From: Psilocybe azurescens
Lineage: Eukaryota; Basidiomycota; Agaricomycetes; Agaricales; Agrocybaceae
NCBI GenBank assembly: GCA_023853785.1
Contig: JAJIRX010000568.1
Coordinates: forward strand, 1-64,000
Length of the DNA: 64,000 nt
Reading direction: 5' to 3'
Notes under the pieces: model-generated
Databases searched by the model: none
What the model saw: the letters and a program-made list of their open reading frames with translations, nothing else
Told to the model about the DNA's origin: nothing
Program-made: the position numbers and the translations under genes
Shown: in pieces, positions 1-10,290 of the stretch
Numbering within the stretch: the first letter of the stretch is position 1
Layout: the number at the start of each line of letters is the position of its first letter

Positions 1-39
1 GAATTTCTCATAATGTACTTAATCAGTGTATAATACAAT

Positions 40-183
40 GCTTAGTCAGCATTACATAATAATAATTACATAAGCTTATAAATAATGTATTGAAATCACA
101 TGATATAGTCTGCTTAGTCAGCATTACATAATATTTCTTACATAAGCTCTTAAGTAATCCATTCAGGTCATGATATTTGTAAT
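40..183. repeat. 72-bp tandem duplication, AT-rich
   Basis: The block starting GCTTAGTCAGCATTACATAAT at 40 recurs at 112, giving two tandem copies of about 72 bp. The first 20 bases match exactly and the copies diverge toward their 3' ends. A decayed partial copy may precede them at 10-39. It lies in DNA of very high A+T content with no credible coding frame, so it is probably transposon-derived or satellite-like. Confidence 0.75.
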
Positions 184-203
184 AAATGCGAAATTATACA
201 ATA

Positions 204-276
204 CACTCCAACAGGAATTGAACCAACAGCTGTATATATTAATTCTATACACCATTACCAACTACACTATTATTGC
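204..276 (-). other. Degenerate tRNA-like element with Pol III A and B boxes
   Basis: On the minus strand an A-box match (TAGTGTAGTTGG, 269-258) and a perfect B-box (GGTTCAATTCC, 224-214) lie at normal tRNA spacing. The implied acceptor ends (276-270 and 210-204) do not pair, the anticodon stem only forms with an oversized loop, and no U33-type loop is seen. A functional tRNA is therefore unlikely. A tRNA-derived SINE head or a tRNA pseudogene inside a repeat region fits better. It is too decayed to assign an isotype. Confidence 0.55.
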
Positions 277-779
277 TTGTGGTATTATCAACATTTTATG
301 AATTATATACTATTCTTTACAACACCCAATAATATATTCTGGCACTTCCTCTGAAGCTATACCCACATATTATATATCAAAATGATCAGAAAATTGAGGG
401 CAATGCATCTGTAATTACACCATCATCATAATATTATTATGTCAGCATGTTCAATATACAAAATACTGTAAATTTAAATATATATAGATATTGTAAACTA
501 CATTTTGCAACAAAATAGCACTCTGTTAGCTATATATTAATAGTTTTACAATAATAGAAATTAATGGAATACAAAGATTAATTTTATTCAAGACATTTAG
601 ATTATATAAGCACAGATTTATATGAAAATAGGTATTTCTTTATTAGAAATTTTTAATTTTATATAACTATTACATAAACATATTCTCCTCAATTTTACAA
701 TTCTAACAATACCAAATTTGTCACAAACTGTTGAGATCTATGCATACTTTTTGTGTTATTACTTGCTGAGCTGTAAATA
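277..779. other. AT-rich gene-free stretch
   Basis: Very A+T-rich DNA with many short ATA/TTA runs, no open frame with coding character and no recognised motif. Confidence 0.6.
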
Positions 780-1090
780 GTATGCTGACATAATATAGTT
801 CCACTTGGTACCACTTGGATTCCACTCGGAATTGGGTCTAATTGGGTTTCAAATTTGATGAATTCCACTTGGATTCCAGTCGGATTCGGTCGGATTCCCG
901 ATCGGATTTTGGTCAGACTTGTTAACAGTGGAACCGGTCGGTACCGTGGTTCGATCAGAATCCAGTCGGAATCCGGTCGGAAAAATTTGGACATTTTACT
1001 GCTAATTTGGCAGGGACACTGCCAAATAGAGTCCGGTCGAACCAGTCGGATTCCAACTGGTTCCGATCGGTACCTGTGGGAGTGTAAAGA
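780..1090. repeat. Degenerate TCGGATTCC-type tract with a hairpin
   Basis: Variants of TCGGATTCC, GGTACC and CCGGTCGG recur irregularly on both strands through the block. A 9-bp perfect hairpin (ATTTGGCAG, 5-nt loop, CTGCCAAAT) sits at 1005-1027 near its middle. Open frames exist on both strands here but are artefacts of the repeat. This looks like an old satellite or a fragment of a palindromic element. Confidence 0.6.
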
Positions 1091-1100
1091 CCTCAAAATT

Positions 1101-1244
1101 CCCGGGCCTGGCATGCACTATTTTCAATAATAATTCATGTTTCCGACCCGGTTTACAATGTCCGGCACTATTCGGACATATTCCCGCCCCATTGCAAAAA
1201 GTTCCTGGGCCCGGCATTCACTTTTTCAATGATAATTCATGTTC
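1101..1244 (+). repeat. Direct repeat pair, about 42 bp, period about 102
   Basis: A segment beginning CCCGGGCCTGGCATGCAC at 1101 is repeated with substitutions at 1203-1244. Both copies end in a TTCAAT(A/G)ATAATTCATGTT block. The pair bridges the degenerate tract and the 165-bp array. Confidence 0.7.
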
Positions 1245-1250
1245 TGGTCC

Positions 1251-1995
1251 AAGGCTAAATACAGCAAAAAATTGGAAGTTTACAACCCACATATATCACT
1301 CAAATTGTGTCCGTTTTGGCTGTTTCTAGGCTCGTTTTGATTGGAATTTTGTATATCTTTTTCCATGCGTTTTACACCCCGGACCGGGACCGGGCTGCAC
1401 TCATTCCCGCCCTGCCCCAGGGCCAAATACACAAAATTGGATCATTACAACCATTATATCTCCCTCAAATCCTATCCGATTTGGCTGTTTCTAGGCTCGT
1501 TTTGATCGGAATTTTGTCTAGCTTTTTCATGCGTTTTTAAACCCAGGACCGGGACCGGGCGGCTCTCATTCCCGCCCTGCCCCGGGGCCAAATACACAAA
1601 TTGGATCATTACAACCATTATATCTCCTCAAATCCTATCCGATTTGGCTGTTTCTTGGCTCGTTTGATCAGATTTTGTCTAGCTTTTTTATGCGTTTTAA
1701 ACCCAGGACCGGGACCGGGCGGCTCTCATTCCCGCCCTGCCCCGGGCCAAATACACAAAATTGGATCATTACAACCATTATATCTCCCTCAAATCCTATC
1801 CGATTTGGCTGTTTCTAGGCTTCCGTTTTGATCGGAATTTTGTCTAGCTTTTTTCATGCGTTTTAAACCCAGGACCGGGACCGGGCGGCTCTCATTCCGC
1901 CCTGCCCCGGGGCCAAATACACAAAATTGGATCATTACAACCATTATATCTCCCTCAAATCCTGTCCGATTTGCATGATTCTGGGCTTGTTTAAA
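1251..1995 (+). repeat. Minisatellite array, unit about 165 bp
   Basis: The phrase GGCCAAATAC recurs at 1421, 1586, 1745 and 1911 (spacings 165, 159 and 166), with a diverged copy near 1251 and a truncated one ending near 1995. Each unit runs from an AT-rich part through GATTTGGCTGTTTCT to a GC-rich part containing GGACCGGGACCGGGC. Copies differ mainly in homopolymer length (for example CCCGGG against CCCCGGGG), which resembles the indels seen in neighbouring genes. Confidence 0.9.
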
Positions 1996-2178
1996 TCACA
2001 TTTACAGTCCGGTTCTTTCCCGATTGCTCACTTATAATTTATTATGGTGTGTGCACCAATGCTTGTCAATTCATTGCAAAATTAAGGCTTTACCAGTTTC
2101 CTGTAGACACCCCAGAGCCACAGAATGTATGCCAGATAGCCTACAAAAATGCCTAGGTATGAGCCATTGAGGCGGATT

Positions 2179-2320
2179 CACTGTACCATATCATATGGTA
2201 CAGTGTAGGCTGCCCAAAATGGAAGGGAAACATTCACTGGTTCAGAGGACCACTGAACCCATATGATATGCTACACTGTAAATGTACTTTCTATCATATC
2301 ATATGTTACAATGGTACATA
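2179..2320. repeat. Cluster of palindromes, MITE-like
   Basis: Positions 2179-2205 form a perfect 27-nt palindrome with 13-bp arms around a central C. A 7-bp-stem hairpin (GGTTCAG/CTGAACC) sits at 2239-2259. Diverged relatives of the CATATCATATG core follow near 2260-2280 and 2293-2310. The arrangement resembles a small terminal-inverted-repeat element or nested copies of one. No transposase is present. Confidence 0.55.
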
Positions 2321-2325
2321 TCTAG

Positions 2326-2561
2326 CTGGTTGACCTCGGCTGGTCCCTCCTCCCGGTTCTGGGGAAGAACCTGTTACCGCAGAGAGTGGTTCAGAAGGAG
2401 CTCCCTCTGCAGGAACCAGAACAAAGCATCGTAAGTGATCATATGTATCTTGTCTTGTCTGTGGTGCAAATATCTGATTCGGCGATACAGGTGTTCAAGA
2501 TGAAGAGGATCATGCCGACGATGCGACCGTTGCCAGTCCTGCGAAGAAGAGCAGACGGTAG
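2326..2561 (+). pseudogene. 3' tail of an unidentified gene, broken upstream by repeats
   Basis: An acidic, serine-rich frame runs to a GTAAGT donor at 2431, skips to a CAG acceptor at 2490 and ends at a TAG at 2559-2561. The last residues (ADDATVASPAKKSRR) resemble a nuclear-type C-terminus. Upstream the frame meets a stop at 2331-2333, and before that lies only palindromic repeat DNA, so no 5' part is visible. It may be a gene truncated by the repeats or a tail whose frame needs a one-base correction in the CCC near 2352. Function unknown. Confidence 0.35.
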
Positions 2562-2853
2562 TAATTTTTATTAAATACGTATACAATGAGGGGCCGTTGG
2601 TTTACTAGTTTGCGACTGTAATGATCTTGGTCTCATGTTTACAAAAAAAAAAAAGATTTTATCAAAATTGTGTATATGTTTGTAGATCTTCTAAGGCGGG
2701 CTTAGTATTGCTTGCTTATGTATAGCACAGTCTGTGACTCGGCCTACAGCAAGGCCCGATCGCCAACGGCGATCCTTTATGTTTTAATCATGGACATAAT
2801 CCTATATGTACAATTTTCGTAACCAAAGAACGACTTTCAAAAGATATTGTAAG

Positions 2854-3463
2854 TTATGCTGATGCTTGGCTTTGCTTCGCAAACCATTCTTCCTCCAAAA
2901 GCCCCATGTGAATGCTGTCCTGCCACTTTCCGTCGAAGAAGTTCGACTTGCGTTTCCTGCCCTCGTCGACAAATCCACTTTGGAAAAGAGTGTATATCAG
3001 TAAATGAGGTCGACCTATTCAAAACATAAGCATACATTTTCTTGTACAGCTTGATGGCACCGAGGTTGCTGTCCAAAACACCAAGAGACACGCGGTGGAT
3101 CGCAAGGTTCTTGAAGGAATAATCAACTAAAAATTCGGTGACCTCTGTAGCGTATCCCTGGCCCCAAACGTCGGGTACGATACCGATGCCAAAGTTGACG
3201 TCGCGGTTCTTAATGTTAGCCACTGTGATCGAAGCAGCGCCAATAACGCGAGGGCCTTCGGGCTTGTCAATCGCTTCAATGATAACGTAGAGTAGGGCTT
3301 CGTTGGCGATTTCCTCGAGCTTGGTGGCAAAGCGGTGGTTGCGGGGAACGATGTGGTCGGAGATCAAGGTGTTCTGGACGAGTGGGTTGTTGATGAGCCC
3401 GAGGAGAAGGGGGAGATCGGCGGGGCCATATGCGCGGAGAATGGTTCGCTTTGTGGTGAACAT
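2854..3463 (-). CDS. GNAT-family N-acetyltransferase (RimJ/RimL type)
   Basis: Predicted to transfer acetyl from acetyl-CoA to an amino group; the substrate is unknown. Two exons join across a 58-bp intron (2978-3035, GTATGC...AAAG), giving about 183 residues, normal for the family. The core has the classic order: VIGAASITVAN on a beta strand, FGIGIVPDVWGQGYATE as the acetyl-CoA loop (the Q/RxxGxG/A region, here WGQGYA), then IHRVSLGVLDSNLGAIKLYKK, the typical NxxAIxLYxKxGF motif whose GF falls in exon 2. The C-terminus (EGRKRKSNFFDGKW) is also typical of RimJ-like fungal proteins. No targeting signal is seen. Reading through the intron gives a garbled tail, which supports the splice. Confidence 0.9.
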
Positions 3464-4413
3464 TTTGGTTTGAAGAGTGGGGCCTTTTAGTCGGGGAGAT
3501 GAGAGGTGGTTGGGAAGGTCTGAGTAATGCTAAATAGCATAGTACTGGTCCCATTTAACGGGTTTCCAGATTGTGATTTGACTAGGGGAACGAACGACAA
3601 GCAGATATCGCCATACTGTAATCTGATAAGATTCATCTCGGCGCTCTGGATTGTAGATGATCTTTCTGTGAATCATATCAGATAACAGAAGATCATCCTG
3701 AGATAGCCTGAGATCCTGGTGCCCAGAACTCGCTCAAGGAAACCTGATTGCCAAGTTTTGGGGTCCAATTGAGCAAAGAAGTCCGAAATATCCACAAGAA
3801 GGAGTCCGAGACTGTCCGAGCACGCTGAGAAAGCTTGAGAAAGCACGTCGTAGTGCGTCCAAGGTGAAAAAGAAGATTTCCAAGACCAAAGCGCGCGAGT
3901 ACTTTGAAAATAACCGGTGCCGAGTGTTGCTAGTCATCAAACCATTGAAACCGACCAGGAGCAGCCCAGTACGCAGAATAAGGAGTCGGATCCAAGAATT
4001 AAATGTTCATATGGAACTCATAGACGAGTCTTTCGTCAGCAACCGGATTGCCTGAACTTCACGACGACGTTCAGAATCATAGAATCATAATGGATGCGAT
4101 GTAACATATAGTGAAAGCAAGCGAGTCGACGTTTCTTTGATACAATCCAAACAAGCATATGCCATGATTGCAGATTAACGCCCATACTCAAGCTTCTTTC
4201 ACCGTGAAAGGGAGTTTCAACTGGTAGGAGTATAGGGAGTCGATCGAGCTGGCCAACCCTGGAAGATGTTGAAATGGTATTAGGCAAGTTTGTAGATAAG
4301 ATAAGATCGCCAACTCATCAACGGAGCTAAGAAAGCCAACAACGTCGAAGCTGCCACTTACAGTTTGTTTTTGACCATTTTGAACAAATTTCCCAACATA
4401 AGAAGACCGTGAG
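3464..4413. other. Divergent intergenic region with an orphan open frame
   Basis: Lies between two divergently transcribed genes and must hold both promoters. On the plus strand a frame is open from about 3705 to 4055, lysine/arginine-rich (for example KVKKKISKTKAREYFENN), but it has no ATG in its first two thirds and matches no family I recognise. It could be a decayed gene or transposon fragment. Confidence 0.4.
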
Positions 4414-7400
4414 ATGGCCCTTCGCGCAGCTAGGCAATGCCTACCGCGCATAACGGGGCGTAAGGCGACGGTTGGATGGGGAGGGGCGTTCGCTGTTGGA
4501 CTGACAGCAGTGGGCTGGAGGTCAATTTCAAGTCACGTCTACTGTGGAGATATCCGAGGCAGATCTTCGATTAACGCACATGCCTGCTATGGTCCTACTC
4601 TCAGATCGTTCTCATCTTCAGTTTCCCATCTGTTCTTCTCAGCCTCGTCATCCAGTACTCCTACAATGTCCTTCACTGCCCCACAACCTCCTCCGACATG
4701 GGAGCACACCGCGAAAGATATCAATGACTATACCAAGGAGGCCATCGACAAATACAAAGCAACTATGGACCGTATTGGTGCTCTTGATCCAAAGGATTGC
4801 AATTTCACATCTGTAGGTGTATTCGTCACCATTTGGTATCACCCACTAATTATCTGTGCTTATTGTGCAGGTATTCGTAAGTGAAGCTCGTCCGAAGCCC
4901 GAAATTCCAAGTTCCAGTACACGACCCCTAAATCAAACGCCCATTATAGATAGCTCTTGCTGAAGCGGATGAGGTATTCGACAGCGTCGTGGAACCACTG
5001 GCATTTTACCAGAATGTATCCGGATCAAAGAACTTCGGGATGCCTCCAACGAGGCAGAGTCTATTGTCCGCGATTTCGGTGTAGAGTCATCTATGCGCAT
5101 CGATGTCTTCAATGCAAAGGTGGCCGCCGAAAAGAATATCAAGGAATCTGGCCAATGGGAAAAGTTATCACCTGAAGAACAACGCCTCGTTGAGAAGATG
5201 GTGATATCATTCTATCTATATGTATGCTTATTTTAATCCGGGTTTTACGTAGGTCTTAGACGGAACCAGAGCGGGCCTCGCTCTTCCTAAAGAAAAGAGA
5301 GAGGAATTGACCAATCTGAAGAAGGAGTTATCTCAAGTCTGCCTGGAGTTCCATGTAGGTCTATCTCACCACCTGGATGTGTCATTTATTGACTTCTGAG
5401 ATAGAAAAACTTCAATGAAGAAAATGTAACTTGGGCCACTTGATTAGTAAAGTCGCAGTCTGATACTTAACTTAATAGGGTTCCATCTCCTTTACCGAAG
5501 AGGAACTAAAGGGCGTCCCCAAGGATGTTGTTTCTGGTTACACTAAACGCACTGAAGGCGATACCGAGCTCTACGATGTGACTTTCAAAACTCCCGATAT
5601 TTTCCCAGTCGTGAGTACAGTTGATACATTTCCATTACCTTTTGTAGAAAGTTGAGCCTTTCCTCCAGTTCAAATTTGCTGAAAACCCGGAAACCCGCAA
5701 AAAGCTCAAGAAGGTCACGAAGCACGACTCGCTTCAAACGTCCCTCTTCTCGACAGAGCTTTAGAGCTCCGCCGTAAAATCGCCAGTCTGCTTGGATACA
5801 AAACTTGGTGAGTGGGATATCGCTTCTATTTTTTTATCTATAATTGGACTGAAAGAAACAACAGGGCTGACTATATCACCGAAGTGAAGATGATCAAGTC
5901 TGGAAAAGGTGTCGACGACGTAAGCTTTGGATCTCTTTGAAGGTTACTTGAAGTTCTAAACTCCATACCGTTAGTTCCTCAATGACCTCGAGGATAAGTT
6001 GCTTCCGGTCGGTCTCAAGGACCGAGAAACACTTCTCGCAATTAAAAGAAAGAACATGAGGCCAAAAATCTTCCGTTCGACGGCAAATTCTATCTCTGGG
6101 ATTACCGATATTATGATCGCAAGTATATTGAAGAGACACTTGATCTGGATGACTCTTTGGTCAAAGAGTATTTCCCTGTCTCGGTTGTGGTTCCATCCAT
6201 CTTGACAATCTATCAAAACCTTCTTGGAGTCAGATTCGAAGAACTCAAGGACGCATCTATCTGGCATCCAGGTTTGTATACTTTGTGCGCGTAGCGAACA
6301 TAGGCCAAAATGCTCATTCTTGATTTCTATAGAGGTCCAAGCATTTGCTGTCTGGGAGAAGGACGCAAAGGATGAAACAGGATTTCTTGGTTATTGTTAT
6401 CTTGATCTCTTCCCTCGAGGTCAGTGTTATGCGCTTTAGGGCTTTGGTACGATGGATAATATTCCCCTTAGCCGGTAAATATTCGCATGCTGCCGTTTGG
6501 CCCATTTTCTCGGGCTACGAGCTCCCCAACGGAAAACGCAGCTACCCATTGACAGCTATGGTTGCCAATTTGGCTAAACCCACACCTGATAAACCGGCAC
6601 TCATGCGACACGACGACGTCGTGACATTCTTTCATGAGATGGGCCACGTTTTCCACGGCCTGCTCAGCAGGACTAAGTTTGCTCGATTCCATGGTACAAG
6701 GTACGTTGAAGTTAATTGCTTAACATGTGATCGATAAAATAATGACCTAACTTTTCTGTAGTGTTGCTCGGGACTTCGTCGAGGCTCCTTCTCAGATGTT
6801 GGAGAACTGGTATTTGGCGGTTTTACTACTGTTCCTGCCAGACCCTTGACTTCTTTTGCAGGTGCTGGGAACCTAAAGTTCTTCAGCAGATGTCGAGTCA
6901 CTATCAAACGAAGGAACCACTCTCCCTGAACTCATTGATAAACTTGTCAAGAGGTCGGTACACTTTTCAGCAATTTTGTTATATCCAACTAATAGCGTTG
7001 CCAGTCGTTATGTGAATATCGGCCTATTCTACCTCAGACAATTGTTCTTCGCCAAGTTTGATTTGAAAGTTCATACTGACCAAAGTGCGCAAACCGCTGT
7101 GGCGAAGTTTACTGTTGACTAATCTCATGGCACAGCTGGGGAGGATTACACTCATCTTTGGTGTAGCCTGCGCGAAAAGATTTCTCTCGTCAATCACGAC
7201 AAAGAACTTCCTGGCCAGGGCACATTCGGCCACATTACCGGTGGTTATGATGCGGGCTACTATGGGTAGGTTATATCTGACGTTATGTTCTTCATTCAAA
7301 CTGACAGTTCGTGATTTCAAAGTTATACATATTCCTTAGTGTTCGCAGCGGACATGTATGGTAAGTTTTGCACTATATTCTTCCGCAAATGTTCGATCTT

Positions 7401-7662
7401 ACACCACCTTGCAGCTACCGTTTTCAAGGCCGACCCTCTTGATCCCGCTCGTGGAAAACTGTATCGCGACAAAATCTTACGTGCCGGTGGAAGTCGTGAA
7501 GAAATTGATACCCTGGCCGTGAGCAATGTGCACCATGTGTGATTTGGCGATGTGCTAAATGAAATAATATTCCAGGATTTCCTCGGACGGCCACCAAATA
7601 GCGAGGCCTTCTTACAAGAGCTCTTCGGTACTGTTCCTGCGTCCAAGGCAGCAAATCTCTAG
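4414..7662 (+). CDS. M3-family zinc metallo-oligopeptidase (saccharolysin/thimet type)
   Basis: Degrades short peptides, in the cytosol or, judging from the Arg/Ser-rich N-terminus before MSFTAPQPPPTW, possibly in mitochondria. About 17 short introns separate small exons. The zinc motif HEMGH is at 6633-6647 and is followed by FHGLLSRTKFARFHGT and the downstream FVEAPSQMLENW, which supplies the third ligand region; GGYDAGYYGY and FAADMY near the C-terminus are family hallmarks. A 6-nt micro-exon (4871-4876) supplies Val-Phe. Four one-base losses are needed to hold the frame: near 5027, 5704, 6044 and 6924. All lie at or beside short homopolymers, while everything around them is conserved, so I read this as a live gene with sequence errors. 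The stop follows TVPASKAANL. Confidence 0.9.
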
Positions 7663-8048
7663 GCCACTCGAGACCAAGGCCTTCGCATTTGAAGAATTTG
7701 TGAGGTATGAAGTCGAGCCATCATAACTCGACGTTCGTGGCAAGCCTGTGATTGGAAAACAAGAAATACATCTAACTACTGAAGACAAGTGATTAATCCA
7801 CTTGACGTAATATGTAAAAAAAAGGGGACAGGTCACTCTAACTTACGAGTAGGGTTATTGTGATAAAGATAGGAAGGTCAATAATCAAATAATTTACGAC
7901 CGCTGAGAATACCATTGGGCCCAGTAAAGTGAAAAAGGGTAGGAGAAAATATAACAAAAAGATAATGAGAAGTAGGTTCTCAAAGAACAAATCAAATATT
8001 TGTACAGTTGATAGAGACGTTCGCCTTGAACGTGAAACGATCAGAAGT
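7663..8048. other. Convergent 3' intergenic region
   Basis: Shared 3' flank of the oligopeptidase and universal-stress-protein genes. AT-rich, no credible coding frame; presumed poly(A) regions of both transcripts. Confidence 0.6.
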
Positions 8049-10290
8049 TTAACCTGCAACTTTGACACCGGCGCGTTCATCGTCAAGTTCATTTTCATGC
8101 TCGTTCTCGTTTTCGTCCTCCTCTTCACCTTCTTCGACGGGCTCGCCCTCATTGACGGCGCCAAACCGCCTGTCGTTCCTGCTGCCTGGACCACCGTCGC
8201 GTCGGTTGTCGTCTTTCTGGATCTCGTCACGCATGGTTTGTACGTCCTGATCGACTTTGGCCGCAACACGGTCAATTCCAGCTTCAGCAAGTGAGATGTG
8301 GGTCCGCTTAGTAGAAAGGTGCGCAGATTTCCTGGGAGGTCGCTTGAGTCGACGGCGAGCAACCTAAAGAACATCTGATGAGTACACATCTCCGGTTAGA
8401 TTAACAAAATGATGCGAACCATGACAGGCACAGAACATTTCTACAGAGAGGAATGAGCCCATGGAATCCCGGAAAACGTGAGTATATAGACATACCTGTA
8501 TGAGATAATGAGACGTGGAACCAAGTAGGATTCTATGCGGGCATTAATGGCGTTTCTGTGAAATGGCTAACATTATACAGACCCATTCAGTTGTCCCAAA
8601 CCACGAGACCCGACAATTAACATGATAGGTTCTATGTAATCGACGATATCTGTCAGCAACTTACGTTAGTGATTTAGTTACATCAAGATATTCAAGAATG
8701 CTGACCGAGGAGCATATGTCTAGAATTCTTGGCATGCCATGCTTGACAAGAAATAGTTACATTAAGCTTCGTGCGTTGGAGCAAGCCAGTCACTTGGCGG
8801 ACAAGGATATATGCAAGTCCTTGTCTCTGGAGGAAACAGACAGTGTAAGGGCAAAAGGTTGAAAGACGTTATGGGAGGTCAAACCTCTTGTTGGCTTCTG
8901 AGCTTGACCGCACGATCAGCGGCATTGGGGATAGCAGGATCAACTGATTTCGACTTGTCAGTCTAACTGAAGAGGGATGTAATTGTGAAGCACTAACCTT
9001 TCGACTCGTTCTCTACGACTGTAACGATGGTCATCTCGTCGCCATCGCGTAGAACGGTGCCAATGCCCCATTCCACAGCATATCGACTTTCCTCGCTGAG
9101 ATCACTTGCGACAACGTAGCGTCTCTTTCTTCTGTCACCAAGTTTACCCTCCGGATCACCCTGAGTCAAGGTGATTGTACATCTATCGCGTTGAAAAACA
9201 GGTCGTGATGTATTGAAAGGTAAAGGCTCATGCGTCTTGACGGACTTTCGCCTACGGGGGTTCCGTTTGCCCCGTGAATTAGTGCCCAGAGCGTTGAGAG
9301 AACTTGGGAAGTAAGGCTCTGGTGCGACAACAACATTTACACCTTCGCCAACTGGATCAGGATCTTCAATTTCATGAGCGATGGTCGAGGGATCGACCAC
9401 AGGGGGATAATAGCATTACGCTCCGTATTGAATTCCGTGATCGGATCGAAAGTGTCCTCTTCGTCGCTGGATGACGCGTCGTCGGTCTCTGCGTCTGTGG
9501 TAAACTCGTCACCGGAATCATCGTCCGTGTAGGCCGTGCTTCGCGGCACCACAGACGACGCTGTATCTGATAAGTCGGCATCAGACTGACTCATACGAAT
9601 AGGTTCCGGTGTAGGAGAGGGCTCGCGGGTGCGAAAACGTCGGAAAGTGAAGGGCGACTGGGACCTGGCTCGCGAGACGCTGCGAGACTGGGTCCCTTGG
9701 TCGTCACCGCCAGGAGCCTGGGAGGCGGATTTGATACGCTTCACCTTCAACATGGATCGGCCTCTGTCTTTGTCTTTGTCCTCTACTATAGTACTCTCTC
9801 GTGTACTCGTCCGGGATAGAGAGAGCGAAGACGATAGCCCACCCATCATCGACGAAAAGGATTTGCCAAAGGAGCCTCCATTCTTGGTGGAGTCAGGAGA
9901 CCTGGCAGAAGGTGGATTCTGTTGTTGAGAATTTATACGTTCAAGTGTGTTGGCGATGGGCTGTGTAGCTTGATTATCGAGGGCCTGGGGAGAAATCTTG
10001 GGTGAATAAGTCAGTATAGATCGCGAAGACCACCGTTTCGGTGTCGTGGGCCTAGAGACAAGTGCAGAATCGCTCGTCGTCGGGCGCTGCAAGGTAGTAG
10101 ATGAACTAGGGACAATGACAAAAGAATCGGAGTCTGGGGTAGGTGAAATAGGAGATTCTAAGGGGCCAGATTCCCTGCCCTCGGAAAGGCTCGTCTTTGG
10201 TGTAAACGACCTGGAAGAACCGCCAGCAGCCTTGGATATAAATGAAGTCCAACTACGCCTCTTGTGGATCGGCCGATGGTCTGCATTCAT
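8049..10290 (-). CDS. Universal stress protein (UspA-fold) with long Ser-rich N-terminal region
   Basis: The first exon (10290 to about 9407) encodes a Ser/Thr/Pro-rich, probably unstructured N-terminus with acidic clusters. The Usp domain follows: RRYVVASDLSEESRYAVEWGIG, then exons with RQGLAYILVRQV, then IMLIVGSRGLGQLNG and ILLGSTSHYLIQKCSVPVMV. The last two together give the ATP-binding pattern G-2x-G-9x-G-S. The C-terminus is very acidic (VEEGEEEDENENEHENEL). A one-base loss in the G run at 9402-9406 must be corrected to join the N-terminal frame to VVDPSTIAHEIEDP. A GTAAGT donor just upstream (about 10352) suggests a 5' UTR intron, or an alternative upstream start. The role is inferred from the fold: nucleotide binding in stress response. 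Confidence 0.85.

Noticed and set aside
204..276. Functional tRNA gene
   Set aside because: A and B boxes are present but the acceptor stem does not pair and the anticodon loop is abnormal.
695..1130. Overlapping frames on both strands in the TCGGATTCC tract
   Set aside because: Repeat-driven reading frames with mirrored composition, no gene structure.
4414..7662. M3 peptidase as a pseudogene because of four frameshifts
   Set aside because: All breaks are single bases at short runs, the active site and every splice site are intact, and the same error type hits many essential genes nearby.
7838..8389. 183-codon minus-strand frame at the USP 3' end
   Set aside because: It is in the wrong phase for the Usp gene; the acidic tail in the adjacent phase continues the recognised domain through an intron.
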